Assembly: GCA_028023455.1 (NCBI GenBank)
Contig: JAQFVV010006336.1
Coordinates: 2,000,224-2,064,223, forward strand
DNA: 64,000 bases
Source: Epiperipatus broadwayi
Taxonomy: Eukaryota; Onychophora; Udeonychophora; Euonychophora; Peripatidae
Direction: 5' to 3'
A model generated the notes under the pieces. It was not told where the DNA came from and did no database searches. It was given only the letters and a program-made list of their open reading frames with translations. Positions within the stretch are counted from its first letter, which is position 1, and each line of letters starts with the position of its first letter. The position numbers were made by a program, and so were the translations under genes. Below, in pieces: positions 24,214 to 36,825 of the stretch.

Positions 24214-24269
24214 GTCCTAGCTCCTCACTGATGAGAGCCATAGCTCGAAACCGGTCTGGGGATGGGGAC
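24214..24269 (+). ncRNA. Type I hammerhead ribozyme 5
   Basis: The core and all stems are identical to copy 3. Predicted cut 24255/24256, which bounds a 410-nt monomer with copy 4. The unit is truncated about 100 bp downstream, at the (TA)n tract. Confidence 0.92.
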
Positions 24270-24364
24270 CATCATAGATAAAAGCTTCATGTATTTTCTC
24301 TTGTAGCATTTATCATAAAAAAAAAAAAAGCTTGTTTAGAGCTAGTAGCAGGCTCTTTAGATAT

Positions 24365-24367
<3 letters not shown>

Positions 24368-24441
<74 letters not shown>

Positions 24442-24462
24442 TTATTTATATATATATATATA
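24368..24462. repeat. (TA)n microsatellite, right edge of the retrozyme array
   Basis: About 70 bp of TA, a short (TTTA)n interruption and a second TA run. The last ribozyme unit ends inside ATTACATAT, where complete units continue TGGTAATACAAG. Confidence 0.95.
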
Positions 24463-25204
24463 TTAGCAAGAAGAGAAGGGATAACAGGAATATTATAAAA
24501 TAATACTTGAGAAAATGGTAACAGTAATAAAAAGATTAACAATGAACAAAATGTGAAATGGATAAAAAAAATAGAAAAAAATATTAATATAAAAAACTAC
24601 ACAAAAAAGATAAAATTGATTTAATATATAGTAAAATAAAAAAAAGGTTAGATTTGAAAATAAAGTGAAGTAACAAAACTAGTAATCAAAACAAAAAAAA
24701 TTGCTATTTTTATACACATATAGTTTTAAAAATGAAAACAAAGTAAATAATAGTAAAATCTAATATTTTAAAATGTGAGAATAATATATTAAAAGACATA
24801 AGTTTCCAACTATTTCTTGAAAAATAGGCTGATTAAAGAATATAAAGTGATTTATGCTATCATGGAATGCAGAAAGGAGTTTTCTATTAACTGAAAGGAG
24901 ACCCTTTAATTCCTCTTGCAGGCCTTAAAGAAACTGAGCAGCGAAAATTCATAATATCCACTCCATATGTTATTGTCATTGCAGCTGTTATTATTATGTG
25001 ATTACTCATATAGTATACAAACATGGATGGGCTGCTCATCAACATGCATTAGCCAGCATGGTGAGTTTATTGTCTTTTTATCCCTGAGTTTAAGATCAAG
25101 AAACACCATGATCTTTCTTCTCAGTTGTCTAATAAGGCACAATGAATGTTTGTGTAAATTAAAAAAAATTTTCCAATGTATAAGATTATGACAGACAACA
25201 ATAA
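24463..25204. other. Intergenic, nothing recognised
   Basis: A-rich sequence before the RTE-like LINE. The 74-codon open frame from 24967 has no recognisable motif; it could be diverged 5' sequence of the LINE. Confidence 0.5.
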
Positions 25205-25412
25205 ATAATGGCCCTATTCCCAGGAGGTTGTAAAGTCACCAACCAAGGCAGTGATCAGTGGATGAAGGTGGAGGGTGCTAAGAATCCTCTGATTGCAGAC
25301 CCAAACTGCCATTTGATGATGAGTTTTTATTTAGGTACTTACAACTGCACATCACTTTCAAGTGAAGGAATATTGAAAGAATCAGAAGAAGAACGGTCTT
25401 ATAATAAATGGG

Positions 25413-26060
25413 GACATTATTGGACTTTGTGAAATTAAAAGAAAAGTTGAAGAGACAATTGATTTAAAAAATGGACATGTACTCTATTATAAACGTACAA
25501 ATATTGGAACTACAAGTGGAGTATGATTCATTACAAATAAAAAGTTGAAGAACAGCATTGTGGAGATTGATCATGTATTGGACAGAGGGGCAAGATTAGA
25601 TGTACAATTTAATAGCAGATACCCAATGCAGATAATTGAGGTTTATGCCCCAACAAGTTCTCATAGTGATGAAGTAGTAGAAGATTTTTATATGGATGTA
25701 CAAAAGGCTTTTGATCAGAGTAAACAGCATTTTAAAATTGTTATGGGAGACATTAATGCTAAAATTGGTAAACAAATGGAAAATGAAAGTGCTGTAGATA
25801 ATTTTTGTCATGATAAAAGAAATGAGAGAGGACATAGGTTTGTGGAGTTTGCAGAAAATAACAAACTTTATATTATGAATTCTTTTTTTGAGAAAAATGT
25901 TAAAAGGAAATGGAGATGGAAGCATCCAAATGAAAGTAAAGCAGAATTGGCATTTATTTTGACTAACAGAAAATAAATATTTTAAAATTATAATGTTATT
26001 AATAAATTTAACACATGAAGTGATCATCAATTAGTAAGATGTAAGATACATGTTAATGCA
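25413..26060 (+). pseudogene. LINE apurinic-like endonuclease remnant
   Basis: It would nick the target DNA to prime reverse transcription. Motifs in order: IIGLCEIK (the catalytic Glu), VYAPTSSHSDE, VMGDINAKIG (the GD-N motif), RNERGHRFVEFAENN, and SDHQLVR at about 26020 (the C-terminal S-D-H catalytic motif). The frame is open from 25545 to 25976 and stopped at about 25524 and 25974. All signature residues are still visible, so the decay is mainly nonsense and frameshift. Confidence 0.85.
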
Positions 26061-26640
26061 AAGCTAGAGAACCAAAAATTATTAAGAAAAACAATATTTA
26101 CAGTTGATATTCCTAATCTTCAGAAACATTCTAATGAATTTTAATTGGAACTTACAAATTGGTTTCAAGTATTAGTAGATTTTGAACATCATTCAGATTT
26201 GAATGAAATTAATATGAAAATAACTGATACACTTTTAAAAACTGCAACAAAGATAGGTGGGAGAAAAAAGCAGCAATTGACCAATAAAATTTCTACTGAG
26301 CTAGAGAATTTATGAAGAAATAAAGAAATATGAAGATATACAGAAATGATGCATTAAAAAGGATTGAATTTTGTAAAATGGTGCCAAAAAGAGTTGAATA
26401 TGATATAAGAAAGTATAAGTGTGAATTAGCAAGGAAAGATGTAGAAGAGAATAAAAGTCCCAAAAATATAAAGCAACATTTTGGTATTGGTAGGAAATTT
26501 ATATCTGCAATAAGAAAAAAAATGATGGAATTATTGATGTGATGTGATGTATTATAAAATGGGTAGAAGACTTGTATCAAGAATTATATAGTAATAAAGA
26601 ACAAGTACTTCCTATATTTATTACATCTTCTTAATTGCCC

Positions 26641-28114
26641 AGAATTTTAAATGAAGAAGTGAGACATACAATTAAATGTATGAAAAAACAAAAGGCTCCA
26701 GGTAACGATGGAATTATAATTGATATATTAAAAAAAGCAGTTGAAAAAATAGAAAAATGTTAGCAATGTTATATACGAAATGTCTAAATGATAAAGATAT
26801 ACCAGATGATTAGGATAATGAAGTATTAATATTTATATTTAAAAAAGATGATAAAGAAGATATTAGAAATTACAGACCTATCAACCTTTTATCAGTTTTA
26901 TACAAAATTTTTACCACGATAATTACAAATCATCTACAGAGGACATTGAATTTCCATCAACCAAGAGAACAAGCTGGATTTAAAAGTGGTTTTAGTACAG
27001 TAGATCATATCCAAGTAATGAGAGAAGTTATATAAAGAACAAATGAATATGAATTGCCATTATGCTTTGGATTTGTAGATTATGAAGAGGTATTTGATTC
27101 TGTAAACATTTCTTCAGTGATTAAAGCATTAGATCATCAAGGTATAGATCCAGGATATTGTCATATTTTAAAAAATATTTATAAAAATGCAACAGCAACA
27201 ATTAGATTACATAATGATACTAGGGAAGTCAACATTGAAAAGTATGTAAGACAGGGTGACTCCATATCTCCAAAACTTTTTACAGCAGTGCTGCAAGAAG
27301 CATTTTGTGGATTAAAATGGGAAGCTAAAGGAGTGAAAGGAAATGGAAATTATTTAAGTCATTTAGAATTTGCAGATGATGTAGGTGATTTTGCAAATAA
27401 TGCTTTAGAGCTGCAGAAAATGTTGCATAGTTATCAGATGAAAGTAAAAAAGTAGGACTACAGATAAAAGTTAAAAAAACTAAAGTAATGTTTAATGGAT
27501 TTTTTCAAAATATGAAAATAAAGATTGACTATGATGTGTTAGAAGAAGTTAACAGTTGCTAACATCTTGGTCAGTTTATTATTACAGATGGAAACATAAT
27601 GGATAAAATTAATCATAGAATTAAACTTGGTTGGAGTCCTTTTGGTAGAAATAACTTGATTCTAAAAGGAAATATGCCTATGTGTTTGAAAAGGAAGGTT
27701 TTTAATAAATAAGTTTTACCAGTTCTTACTTATGGATGTGAGATTGGACACTTAATAGAAGAGCAATGCAGAGACTTTAGACCATTCAAAGAAGTATGGA
27801 AAATATATTTGGAAGTAACAAAAAGAGATCAAAAATGCAATATATGGGTAGGAGAACAAACAGGTGTTACTGACCTCATTGAAAAAATTAAAAAATTGAA
27901 GTGGAATTGGGCTGGACATATTGCTAAAAGAGATGATAATAGATGGACAATTGAAATCTTAAACTGGATTCCCAAAGATTGTAAAAGACCCAGAAAAGGA
28001 CCATATGTGAGATGTATGGTTGAAATAAAAAAGTGTGCAGTGGTGATGTGGAGAAATGAAACTAAAGATCGGAGAAGATGGGTTGAAATTGGAGATACTT
28101 TCATCCTGCAGTGA
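26641..28114 (+). pseudogene. LINE reverse transcriptase and C-terminal domain remnant (RTE-like)
   Basis: KMKKQKAPGNDG at about 26680 is the RT entry motif. NYRPINLLSVLYKIFTTII follows at about 26870, then EQAGFKSGFSTVDHIQV. From 27054, FGFVDYEEVFDSVN carries motif A (its catalytic Asp in FVDYEE), VRQGDSISPKLF is motif B and LEFADDV is the FADD active site. After stops and a shift, 27809-28114 encodes KLKWNWAGHIAKRDDNRWT, the WAGHIAR-type signature typical of RTE-like C-termini. At least one in-frame stop (about 27033) and frameshifts destroy it. Confidence 0.85.
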
Positions 28115-28150
28115 ATTGATAATGGTTGATGGTGATGATGATGATGCTAT

Positions 28151-28366
28151 CATGAAAGAGATAAAATATTGCAAAAGTCACAACTAAGATGATAATATAA
28201 ATCTTTCTGATAGTAATGAGTGGATAAACTTTAAAAATGATAGATAATCTTCAATATATAATTTAAAAGTGAGCAGAGTGAAAAGGTAATATTATTTTTT
28301 AGTTATCTGCAACAACAACAAGAAAATCTATGCAATAAAATAAGATTTTAACAAACTTAATTTTAT
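28151..28366. other. Spacer between the RTE relic and direct repeat 1
   Basis: AT-rich, nothing recognised. Confidence 0.5.
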
Positions 28367-28715
28367 ATGCTTATACCAAAGAGATATAAATCAAAAGTCT
28401 TCATGATGGATTAGAAAAAAACTGTGTGCACCTCATTAGAGAAAATATGATGGACTATACATTCAGCCTCAAGGTAAAAGGTTTCATATTCTATTCAGGG
28501 TTTAAATCTGTATTAGCCTCAGGTCAGTCTTTGAAGAAACCTGTTTTTAAAATACATTGTGCTTATTCAATTTAAATATCTTAAGGTATTTTTCTTATTA
28601 TAGTGTGTATTGAAATCTTAGTTTTAAGATTCCATATGTTTAAACTTATTTGTTCGAGGGTATACTGTGAGTTTCTATTTTTATATGCTTAATGTTTTTT
28701 TTTATTTATTATTTG
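28367..28715. repeat. Diverged direct repeat, copy 1 (about 345 bp)
   Basis: It shares with 32078-32430, in the same order, AGATATAAA, TGATGGATTA, TGTGTGCAC, ACATTCAGCCT, AGGGTTTAAATCT, AGTCTTTGAAGAAACCT, TTATTCAATTTAAATATCTT, TATAGTGTGTATTG and TTTTAAGATTCCATAT. The two copies lie 3.7 kb apart and differ at very roughly a fifth of positions by eye. They may be the LTRs of an old element enclosing the coiled-coil remnants at 30.1 kb, or an ordinary segmental duplication; clear TG/CA ends and a primer-binding site are missing. Confidence 0.75.
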
Positions 28716-30144
28716 TATTATTAACCTAGAAAAATGCTTTGGCAAATATTTGTAATTTGTCTTTTTACTCACCTATCCTTTAGACTTTCTTTATAATTAA
28801 ATTATTTAAACTTTGTTTGCATTTTGTGCAGGCTGCAAATCTTTTGGCTGGTAGTTTATCGAGTGTATTCTTCTGTTTTTTCTAGATTGGAGATTTTATT
28901 TTTTTTCTATTTAAGATTACACATAATCATAATCTTCTCTTGTTCTATTTTTTTATTGACTTGTATTTGGATCAACTGGGAATTGCCTTAAAAGTGGTAT
29001 ATCATGGGCTGTTATGCGGACATATGACATTTTTGGTTCTGATGCTTTATTCTGGGCCAAGGAAAGCTTGCCCATGCTGTTTCATTGTATTCCTTGCAAG
29101 ACCATTTTGTTTTTGAAATCTCTAAATAGGGAAACTGGAATTAGTTTTATAAATTGCTGGCAGTAAGATATTATATATTTTCTTTTTTTAAATTATAGGT
29201 GAGAAAACAAACTTATCTGCCAAGATATTTAATTTTGAAAACCTCTCATACACTCTCCAATAAATACTCTTACTGAATATAGATGAATTTGTTTGCCTGA
29301 GATTTATCTTATTTTTGGATTTAATAAAGTTTGAAAATTATTTAACATTATTTTGGGCTGATGTTTGTCTTTGTGTTGTTTTCTCAATTGCCTGAACAAT
29401 ATTAAAGATCTCTTTTTTTCCTTGGGTCTAACTAGTAGAATTCATCACCATCAATTTTTGATCACTGTATTTTATTTTTTTAGATTGTTAGAGACCTATG
29501 GTGCCTTTGGTAATCAGAAGAAGTGAAGAAGTGACCAGTATATAATAGTAAAATTTTAGCCCTACCAACTTGGGCCTCAAATTAAAAACCCATATGAGAT
29601 TTTGTTTAGAGAATTGAGAAATATTTCACATGGAGGAGGTAAGATTTAAGTATTAGAAATCAGTAAGTGCTAGTCATGGTATGTATTGTTGGGGCAGTTT
29701 GGTGTATGGGGTTTGTCTTTTTAATATGATAAAAGTAAGTAAACAGTGAAATAGTATTTTTCTTTTGCATTTTTTTTTTTTGGTTGAATGAAAGGAAAAC
29801 AGTCAAATAAATAAATATTGAGAAGACTTTTTCAAATAAAATAAGTAAATCATTAAATAGCATTTTATTTTGATTTTTTTTTTAAACAAGTAAAAAATAA
29901 ATAGTAGTAGTCATATTTCCAAAGTAAAAAAATAAAAAATATAAAGTTTGGAACTAAATAAATATTGTACAAATATACCTTAGAGTTTAAAAAAAGTTAA
30001 ATATAAAAATACTAGATTTAGTTTTGCGTTGAAAAATGAAGGTCAAGGAAGAAATTGGTAGTGGAGTAATCATGGAAGAAAGCTCAGTTTTTTTTTAAAA
30101 AAATCCACAAATTGTGAAAAGAAAAAAGAAATATCAGAGAACCA

Positions 30145-30600
30145 GATGATGATGGATATGATGAGAAAATTGGTTAAAGAAAATAGAGAAATAAAACAGA
30201 GTCAGCAAGCAATGAAGAAAGAAATTAGCGAGTTCATAGCAAAAATGATTAAGAACATGAAAGAAATGAGGTGAGAAACAATAAAAAAAGTGGATAAATC
30301 AGGAAGCTATAAAAACTATAGAAAAAGATTTGTTTAAACAAAGTCAGAAAGTTGAAAAGGAAATCAAGGTGGCAAGGAATATAATTGAAGTGAAAGATGA
30401 ATTAATACAATATAACTTTATAAAAAATAATGTAGAAATAAAGATAGAAATAAGCAGAGATTAGATACAGATAGTCTGGTGGAAAAATTAAAAAATGTAG
30501 ATCAGGAGATAGAAGGAAGGTATAAGTTAAAGACAGAAAATATTGTAAATGAGTTTCTACAAAAGACTAAATGAAGTTGCTTAGGATAACTGTTCACTTT
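30145..30600 (+). pseudogene. Coiled-coil coding remnants, gag-like position
   Basis: Open stretches rich in Lys, Glu and Gln read MMRKLVKENREIKQSQQAMK and, after a stop and shift, KQSQKVEKEIKVARNIIEVK. The heptad-like spacing is similar in style to the N-terminal gag coiled coil of the gypsy element at 44.3 kb. They lie midway between the two direct repeats, where a gag would be expected. No capsid, zinc knuckle or enzyme motif follows. The assignment as gag is inference; a generic coiled-coil pseudogene is the alternative. Confidence 0.35.
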
Positions 30601-32077
30601 GAACAGAGGTCTAAAACAAAATAAAGAGTTAAGAGAAAAGTTAGGGAGTATGATCTTAAAGCAAAAACTGTAGCTATGTATAAAACAATCTTTTTAAAGA
30701 ATTCAAAAAGACTGTAGAAGATGGATTCTTTCCATTCACTGTTATCAATATGATCAATAAGAAAGTGAGGCACTTCAAAGAAATGTTTTTCTCAGCAAAA
30801 AGGGGCTTCAGATATACATAGTAGAAAATAAAACAGAACATGAAAGGAATAAGATAAAAAATTATAAACAGGGGAAAGACAAGAGGGGGGAAGTAACCCA
30901 TTTCTGAAAGCTAGTTAAAAGAAAGAAAGAGCTGACTGACAGAGGTTAGATTTATAGTAACTGGTCAGATTTTTTTTTGCTTAAAAAAGGATTTGTTTAT
31001 TATATCAGAGTATTAGAATGGATAAAGTCTAGTTAACATAATAAAATGTTTTCGACAGCACAGATCAAAGATTCAGCCAGGTTTCTGTAGGGGAAGGGTT
31101 AAAAGTTTAAAGATTAAAAAAAATAGCAAAAAAATGTTTTTTTATGGCATGATGGAGCAGTTGAACTGGATGCTTTATCCACTTCAAAAGTTTTATCACA
31201 AAATTAATACTAACTTTTATTTTTATAAAGTTATTTAAAGTTTTATATATTATAGTGCACATATACAGCTATATTTTAAAATTCTGTTATTTTAATTTTG
31301 TCTTCATTAGATTTTACTTTTTAGTTTAAAATAAGTTTCTTTTGATATTTATTTTTTTAAAATCAAATTGTAAAAAAAACATTCTAATTTGATAAGTTTT
31401 AATTGTTAGAGAAAGCTTTTAATTTTGGAAAGTTTTTAATTGCATTCTTCTTTCTTTGTTTGTAATGTAATTTTAATTTATTTGTAAAAAAAGATGAGAC
31501 TTAATTTTGCATTTACTTTTTTTTAATTAAGTTTTGATAAGTTATAGATTCTGGTCAGATTTTTAATTAAGTTTAAGTCTAAGATAGAGGTTTGACCTGG
31601 GCAAAAATTGCTAATTAAAGAGAAAGCAGGAGATAAGAGTGCATATAAATAACCCAGGGATTTCAGAATAATTATTATTCAGCTATTCATTTTATTCTGC
31701 ATGTTTAGTAGCTTTTCACTTTTATTCTATTTGTTACAAGCATGGATTCAGCTTTTTCTTTGATAATAGTGATATATGTTTGAATTGCTGTACTGCCTAA
31801 AATTTCCCAAAATTGCTGTCCATCCCTGAGTACAGCCATAAAAATAATACCTTTTGCTTTCTACTGTCAAGAAATCCTGCTGAAATTATATAACTGTTTC
31901 CAATTGCTCAATAATATCATGTATGCAGAATGGCTGAACGATATGCCATTATGAATCTTAGCTACAACATGCCATGCTAAGCCATCACAGAGATAAGCAC
32001 CTGGATTCTGAATTATTCTGCCAGATCATGCCATAAAATCTTAAACAAGAACTGATCCAGTGCTTGCCTCCAAACTT

Positions 32078-32430
32078 TCTACCAAAAAGATATAAAACAA
32101 AAACTTTTGTGATGGATTAAAATTAAAAAGAATTGTGTGCACTTCACTGGAGGAAATCTGAAAAACTTTACATTCAGCCTTAAAGTAAAATAAAAGTATA
32201 TTCTAACCAGGGTTTAAATCTCTATTTGTCTCAGCTTAGTCTTTGAAGAAACCTCTCTTTATAATACATTTTCCTTATTCAATTTAAATATCTTAATGTA
32301 TTTTTTTACTATAGTGTGTATTGGAATCTTTGTTTTAAGATTCCATATTTTAAATTTGTTTGTCCAAGATTATATTGTGAATTTCTATTTTCATATGCTT
32401 AGGGTTTTCTTTTTATAATTTGTATATGTA
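32078..32430. repeat. Diverged direct repeat, copy 2
   Basis: The partner of 28367-28715 (shared blocks listed there). It ends just before TGTACTGGTCAAAATATG at 32429, an LTR-like start also seen at 17336, so another insertion may lie against its right edge. Confidence 0.75.
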
Positions 32431-34524
32431 CTGGTCAAAATATGTTGATCCATTTAATATGAGCTGGAACTCACAAAATGTTCTTCAAATCCAGTCAAGC
32501 TGAGATTTCGGTCAGGGACCAACCTTAATTCGAACCCATTCTCTAAGTCCCAGATTAAACACCTAATGAACAACATATAATGATGGTACATAAAAATGCA
32601 TTCCAAAGTTTGGCCCAATAGCAGGGTGAAAAAAGACAATGAGACTCATATATTAACTACATTATAACTGAACTAAAATAGGCATATGCGTGATTGTACA
32701 TGTGGAAATGAAAAAAAGAGAATTAAAATGGCTCAAAGTCAACAATAAAGAATAGTTTAAAATAATGAATAAATTATATACATTAATGTGTGTGCGAATG
32801 AGCGGACTACCAAATGGTAGATAATTACATATTGAAATTTACACTGATAATTCTTATATGCTCTTTTATTAACTAAATAGTATATCTATACATTAACACA
32901 CATTTTTGGTGGGTATGGTATTAAGATGCCAATCATTTATTAGAAAAACTATATAATATTGCCATTAATGCTTTGATTTACAGTTCTGAAACATCGTGAC
33001 TAACATATTATTTCAGGGTGCATTCTAAGATTCATTACATATATAAGAAACACTATTTCCCCACCATGTTGGTAATGAAAATAAAAGTGATATTTGATTA
33101 TACAATAAGATATTTATTGATAATTCTTTTAATTAGCACTGGTAAGAAGAATGCTTTATTTCACCAAGCCATATATTATTAAATACAAAAATAATAAATT
33201 ACGATGGTGGGATTGAAATAACATTATTAATTAATAAAACTAATGATATTTGGCATTTATATATATTTTGAGTAGAGTGCACTTTTAATATTATAACATC
33301 AAAACTAGGTCACAAAGCACAAGAAATAATAAATTATGAGATGGTACTACTGATATTATAGCAAAGAAATAAAAAATAATGTCTTGCTTCTGGACAAAAA
33401 ATGAAATCTAAGACCCCCTTCTTAGAGCAGTTCTTAGAGAAATATAGTAATGTAATGTATAGTGTGGATGTAACTGATGTGCAGAGGTCTTTTATATGAA
33501 GAAGGTCCCAGGAAGCTCAACTATATGTGGGACAGAACATAAGGAGAAATCCATGACTTTGATCTTGTTGCAATCCCCAGATTGGAAGAATATATATATT
33601 GTACCCTCACTTTCGGAAATTTAATATATCATAAACATGGGTCTAGCTCAGAGAATGATTAAGCTCGGCTAAATGCATATAATTGACAATAGAAATATTC
33701 TACATTAATATTAATTATTCTACTAGCTCAAATTAATAAAAATAATAATAATGGTTCAGTTTATAAAATATATCAATAAATATTTACTAAATCATGAGAC
33801 TAGGAAGTGACATGCAAGTGGTAATAAAGAATTCATTGAGCCAATATCCCACATGATACTACCTCAATGGCATAAGAACACTATCCCCCCTATTACTATC
33901 TCAAATAATAAATCGCTAGCATTCTTACGACTTCAATAATAACTAATCATTAAGATTACACTAATAAATAAATCTTAATCTTTTTATTTAAAATAATTTA
34001 GCTAAAATAAATCTCACATTCTTAAACTAATTTAAGTCAATCAAAAAATTACTGTAGTAAAGCATGATAAGGGATTTAATATCATACTCAACCACACCTA
34101 ACTAATAACAATAATAATAAATAATAATAATAATCTTAATTGTATGATTTAATCTTACTTATCTCCCCCCCCCCCCATTATAATTCTTATTAACCATAAT
34201 AGCAATAAAGAAATAATATAACATAATCTTTTATCTTTCATATGATATCGTAATAAATATGTGGTAGTATCTTATAATCTGAAAAATATATGTGTGGCAA
34301 TGGATAGCATTATAATTCTGGGTAATATTATAATAATTAACTTATGACCATAGAAATATTGTAAATGTAATTTTTTAAATAAATAATCTTAAGAAAATAT
34401 TATAATTCTTAAATAATAATTTTATTTATTACTGTGCAAATGTTATATTCTGGTTCAAACCATCTGTGGTTGAAATGTTTGCAGAGTGGGAAAAAGAACA
34501 ACTTAACACACAAATTTTGAAAAA

Positions 34525-34547
34525 AACAAGTTTAACAAAATTTTATT
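34525..34547 (-). terminator. Possible minus-strand polyadenylation site
   Basis: On the minus strand AATAAA (complement of 34542-34547) is followed by TTTTGTTAAACTTG and a T-rich TTGTTTTTTTC stretch, the usual order of poly(A) signal, cut site and downstream element. AATAAA occurs often by chance in AT-rich DNA, and no minus-strand coding exon was identified upstream. Confidence 0.25.
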
Positions 34548-36749
34548 ACAATAAATAAACAATAATCTATTTACAATATTTACAGTTTTCAAATAAATCT
34601 TGCACCATTACAATTTTGTTACTCATAGCAAAACAATAAATAAAATATAAAATTAAGTCTTCACTCTGACTTTTAAAATAATTTGTCTATTTACACCTTC
34701 ATCAGAATTTTATAATAATGATAAAATTAATCTACATAACTTTAATATTATTTATCATTAAGTATCATATCGATATGTTTCATTTAAACATACATTAGTT
34801 GTGAAGCATAAAACAGAAAATACAAAAAGACCAATTCGAATATGTATCACATAAGTTATTCTCAATCACTAAAATAGTTTCTTATAGCAATATTGTTACT
34901 GTTAAACAAAAAATATTCATTTTGGTTCATTAACAAAATGAGTGGACACCATAGATAATCAAATTGTCATACACAATATCTCTTACTTAGTATTGATCTA
35001 ACATGAAATAGTTGCAAATATTGATGTATTTCTTAATCATTAAATATAACTATGAAATAAAACTCTGCTTTATCTTATACTGTTTTGTTTTAATACACTA
35101 TCCATTAAAAAAAGCAATACCTATAAGTTTTAGAATACTTAAAGTTATTCAAAATTTGTGAACAGCCTAGTTTATCATTTACATACTTTCATGAAATTTA
35201 TTTTATTTCAAAAAATAAAATATAGAACATATTCTATGATTCTTTATGTTTAATTCTGTTTGATTTTCAATTCCATTTGCATTTGCTCTATTCATCCTCC
35301 TAAATAAGCAAACCTATCTTATTCATTTCAAATAACAATCCTTAAATATAAATTATCTATCATTTTCCATTAAAAAATACAATACTGTATGATGTAATGC
35401 TTTAGAAAATCATGATAGCGAACAGATGTGTAGGTATAGGAAAAAACTAGAGTCTCAACTCAATAGTACATATATTAGATAGTCATCATGGTACAGTGTA
35501 TCAATAAAATAGAGGCATGACTTATCTGTCTAATTATCTCCACTACAAACAACAATGTCAAAGCTATTACTTCAGCTTTCTGGAATATCAATATTTAATA
35601 TAAAATAAACACTGCCCACAGAAAATATACAAGCTACAGGGCTCTGTTATCTGTACCTGCATAATTAATAAGTTTATAAAGTTTATTCCTGTTGCCATAA
35701 CAAAATCTTACATTAAAGCAGCCCTTTGGTTTCATGTTTAAATTACTACCAAGTCACTACCTTGTATAGATTTTCCTATAGATTTAGCAATCTCCATCAA
35801 CAATGATACTAACAACATAGTCAAAACAACAAATAAAATTCACCTGTAAATATAACGATCTCAACTGATCAACAAGAAAAAGCTTATTTCACTTTCTTAT
35901 CAAATATTCTTGAACAAAATACAAATGACTATTATCCTTATTTTAAACATCTAAGAAATACTAAAGGTCTTTATAAAAGAATCATATAATTATTCATTAC
36001 TAAGTTAGATTATACCAGTAATATGAAATAAAAGTAGCATATCTTTATAATAAATAAATTCTAACTTTTATAAGTTTTATGTGTGTATAAATGCATTCCC
36101 ACATAACCCATACATTCATATTATAACATTATATAATCCATTGATAATCTACAAAGAAAAATACATCATTAAAATATCAATATCTACAACTATTACTTAA
36201 GTGATATCTACTTGTCAACTACTTATATGATGTCTTCTGTTCCACAATTTTAAAAATAAACATTGCATAGTATAACATACATACATACTATCATACTTAA
36301 AAAATTAACTTACTTAAAATTATCTAAATATATTTTATAAAACTACAATATTATTAGTGAATAATTAATCTTTATGTACCTATCCTATTATAATTATTAA
36401 ATAACATTACAATTAATACTAAGGTTAATTTTAAAAACAAGTTAAAGACATATTTACATATAATTTCTATATTGAATGTTCTTTACAAAAAATAAAAAAA
36501 ATTAAAAAAAAATGTTTTGAATTTTTTTAAAAAAAAAAAAACTCTTGAGGAGCGATTAAAACTGCCAACACTTGTTGCTATGTTTTTTTTTTTTTTTTGT
36601 TCAAACATTTAACGATGAAAACAAAAACTTCCTCCCTGAAAATTAACGCATGCTTCATAGACTCCTTCCAACATGATGACGAAGTTTTAAAATAAATGAT
36701 AAAAAATTATATAAGTCAACATCTAAAAAATCTAAAATTATTGATAAAA

Positions 36750-36825
36750 ATAATCACTGATCTGTTCTGAAAAAGTTTGTAAAATAATAGTTCATTGTCT
36801 CCATTATTCAGAACAGTGATTATTG
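36750..36825. repeat. Imperfect inverted repeat (hairpin)
   Basis: TAATCACTGATCTGTTCTGAA and TTCAGAACAGTGATTATT are near-complementary arms around a loop of about 37 nt. They could form a stem of about 17 bp with a small bulge. Not associated with a T-run or a known RNA. Confidence 0.65.

Larger units (their letters stand above)
22367..24369. mobile_element. Retrozyme-like array: five hammerhead units, two inverted against three
   Basis: This is a non-coding repeat of about 411-414 bp. Two head-to-tail units lie on the minus strand (22367-23158), then an abrupt inversion at 23158/23159, then about three plus-strand units (23159-24369, the last truncated). Every unit contains a 56-nt type I hammerhead ribozyme. 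The distances between predicted cut sites are 411, 414 and 410 nt. Retrozymes are known from plants and animals: they are transcribed as multimers, self-cleaved to monomers, ligated into circular RNA and copied back by another element's reverse transcriptase. The units are nearly identical to one another, so the array is recent or homogenised. The outer edges are (TA)n tracts; no other target duplication can be resolved. An alternative is a Penelope-element remnant, since those also carry hammerheads, but no GIY-YIG or RT sequence is present. Confidence 0.85.
25205..28150 (+). mobile_element. Degraded RTE-like LINE with endonuclease and reverse transcriptase
   Basis: Nearly complete in layout: a 5' region, an apurinic-type endonuclease, a reverse transcriptase, a C-terminal region and a 3' tail of GATG/GATGAT repeats at about 28125-28147, as RTE-type elements often have instead of poly(A). 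Frames are broken by many stops and shifts, so it is dead. The endonuclease-RT arrangement and the tail support RTE; the exact clade needs a phylogeny. Confidence 0.82.

Noticed and set aside
22367-24369. CRISPR-like array
   Set aside because: Units are about 411 bp, near-identical throughout, partly inverted and in animal DNA; no spacer structure.
25596-26030. Minus-strand open frames opposite the LINE endonuclease and C-terminal domain
   Set aside because: Antisense shadows of the plus-strand LINE; no motifs.
34694-34701. CTGATGA on the minus strand
   Set aside because: No stem II followed by GAAA; an isolated heptamer.
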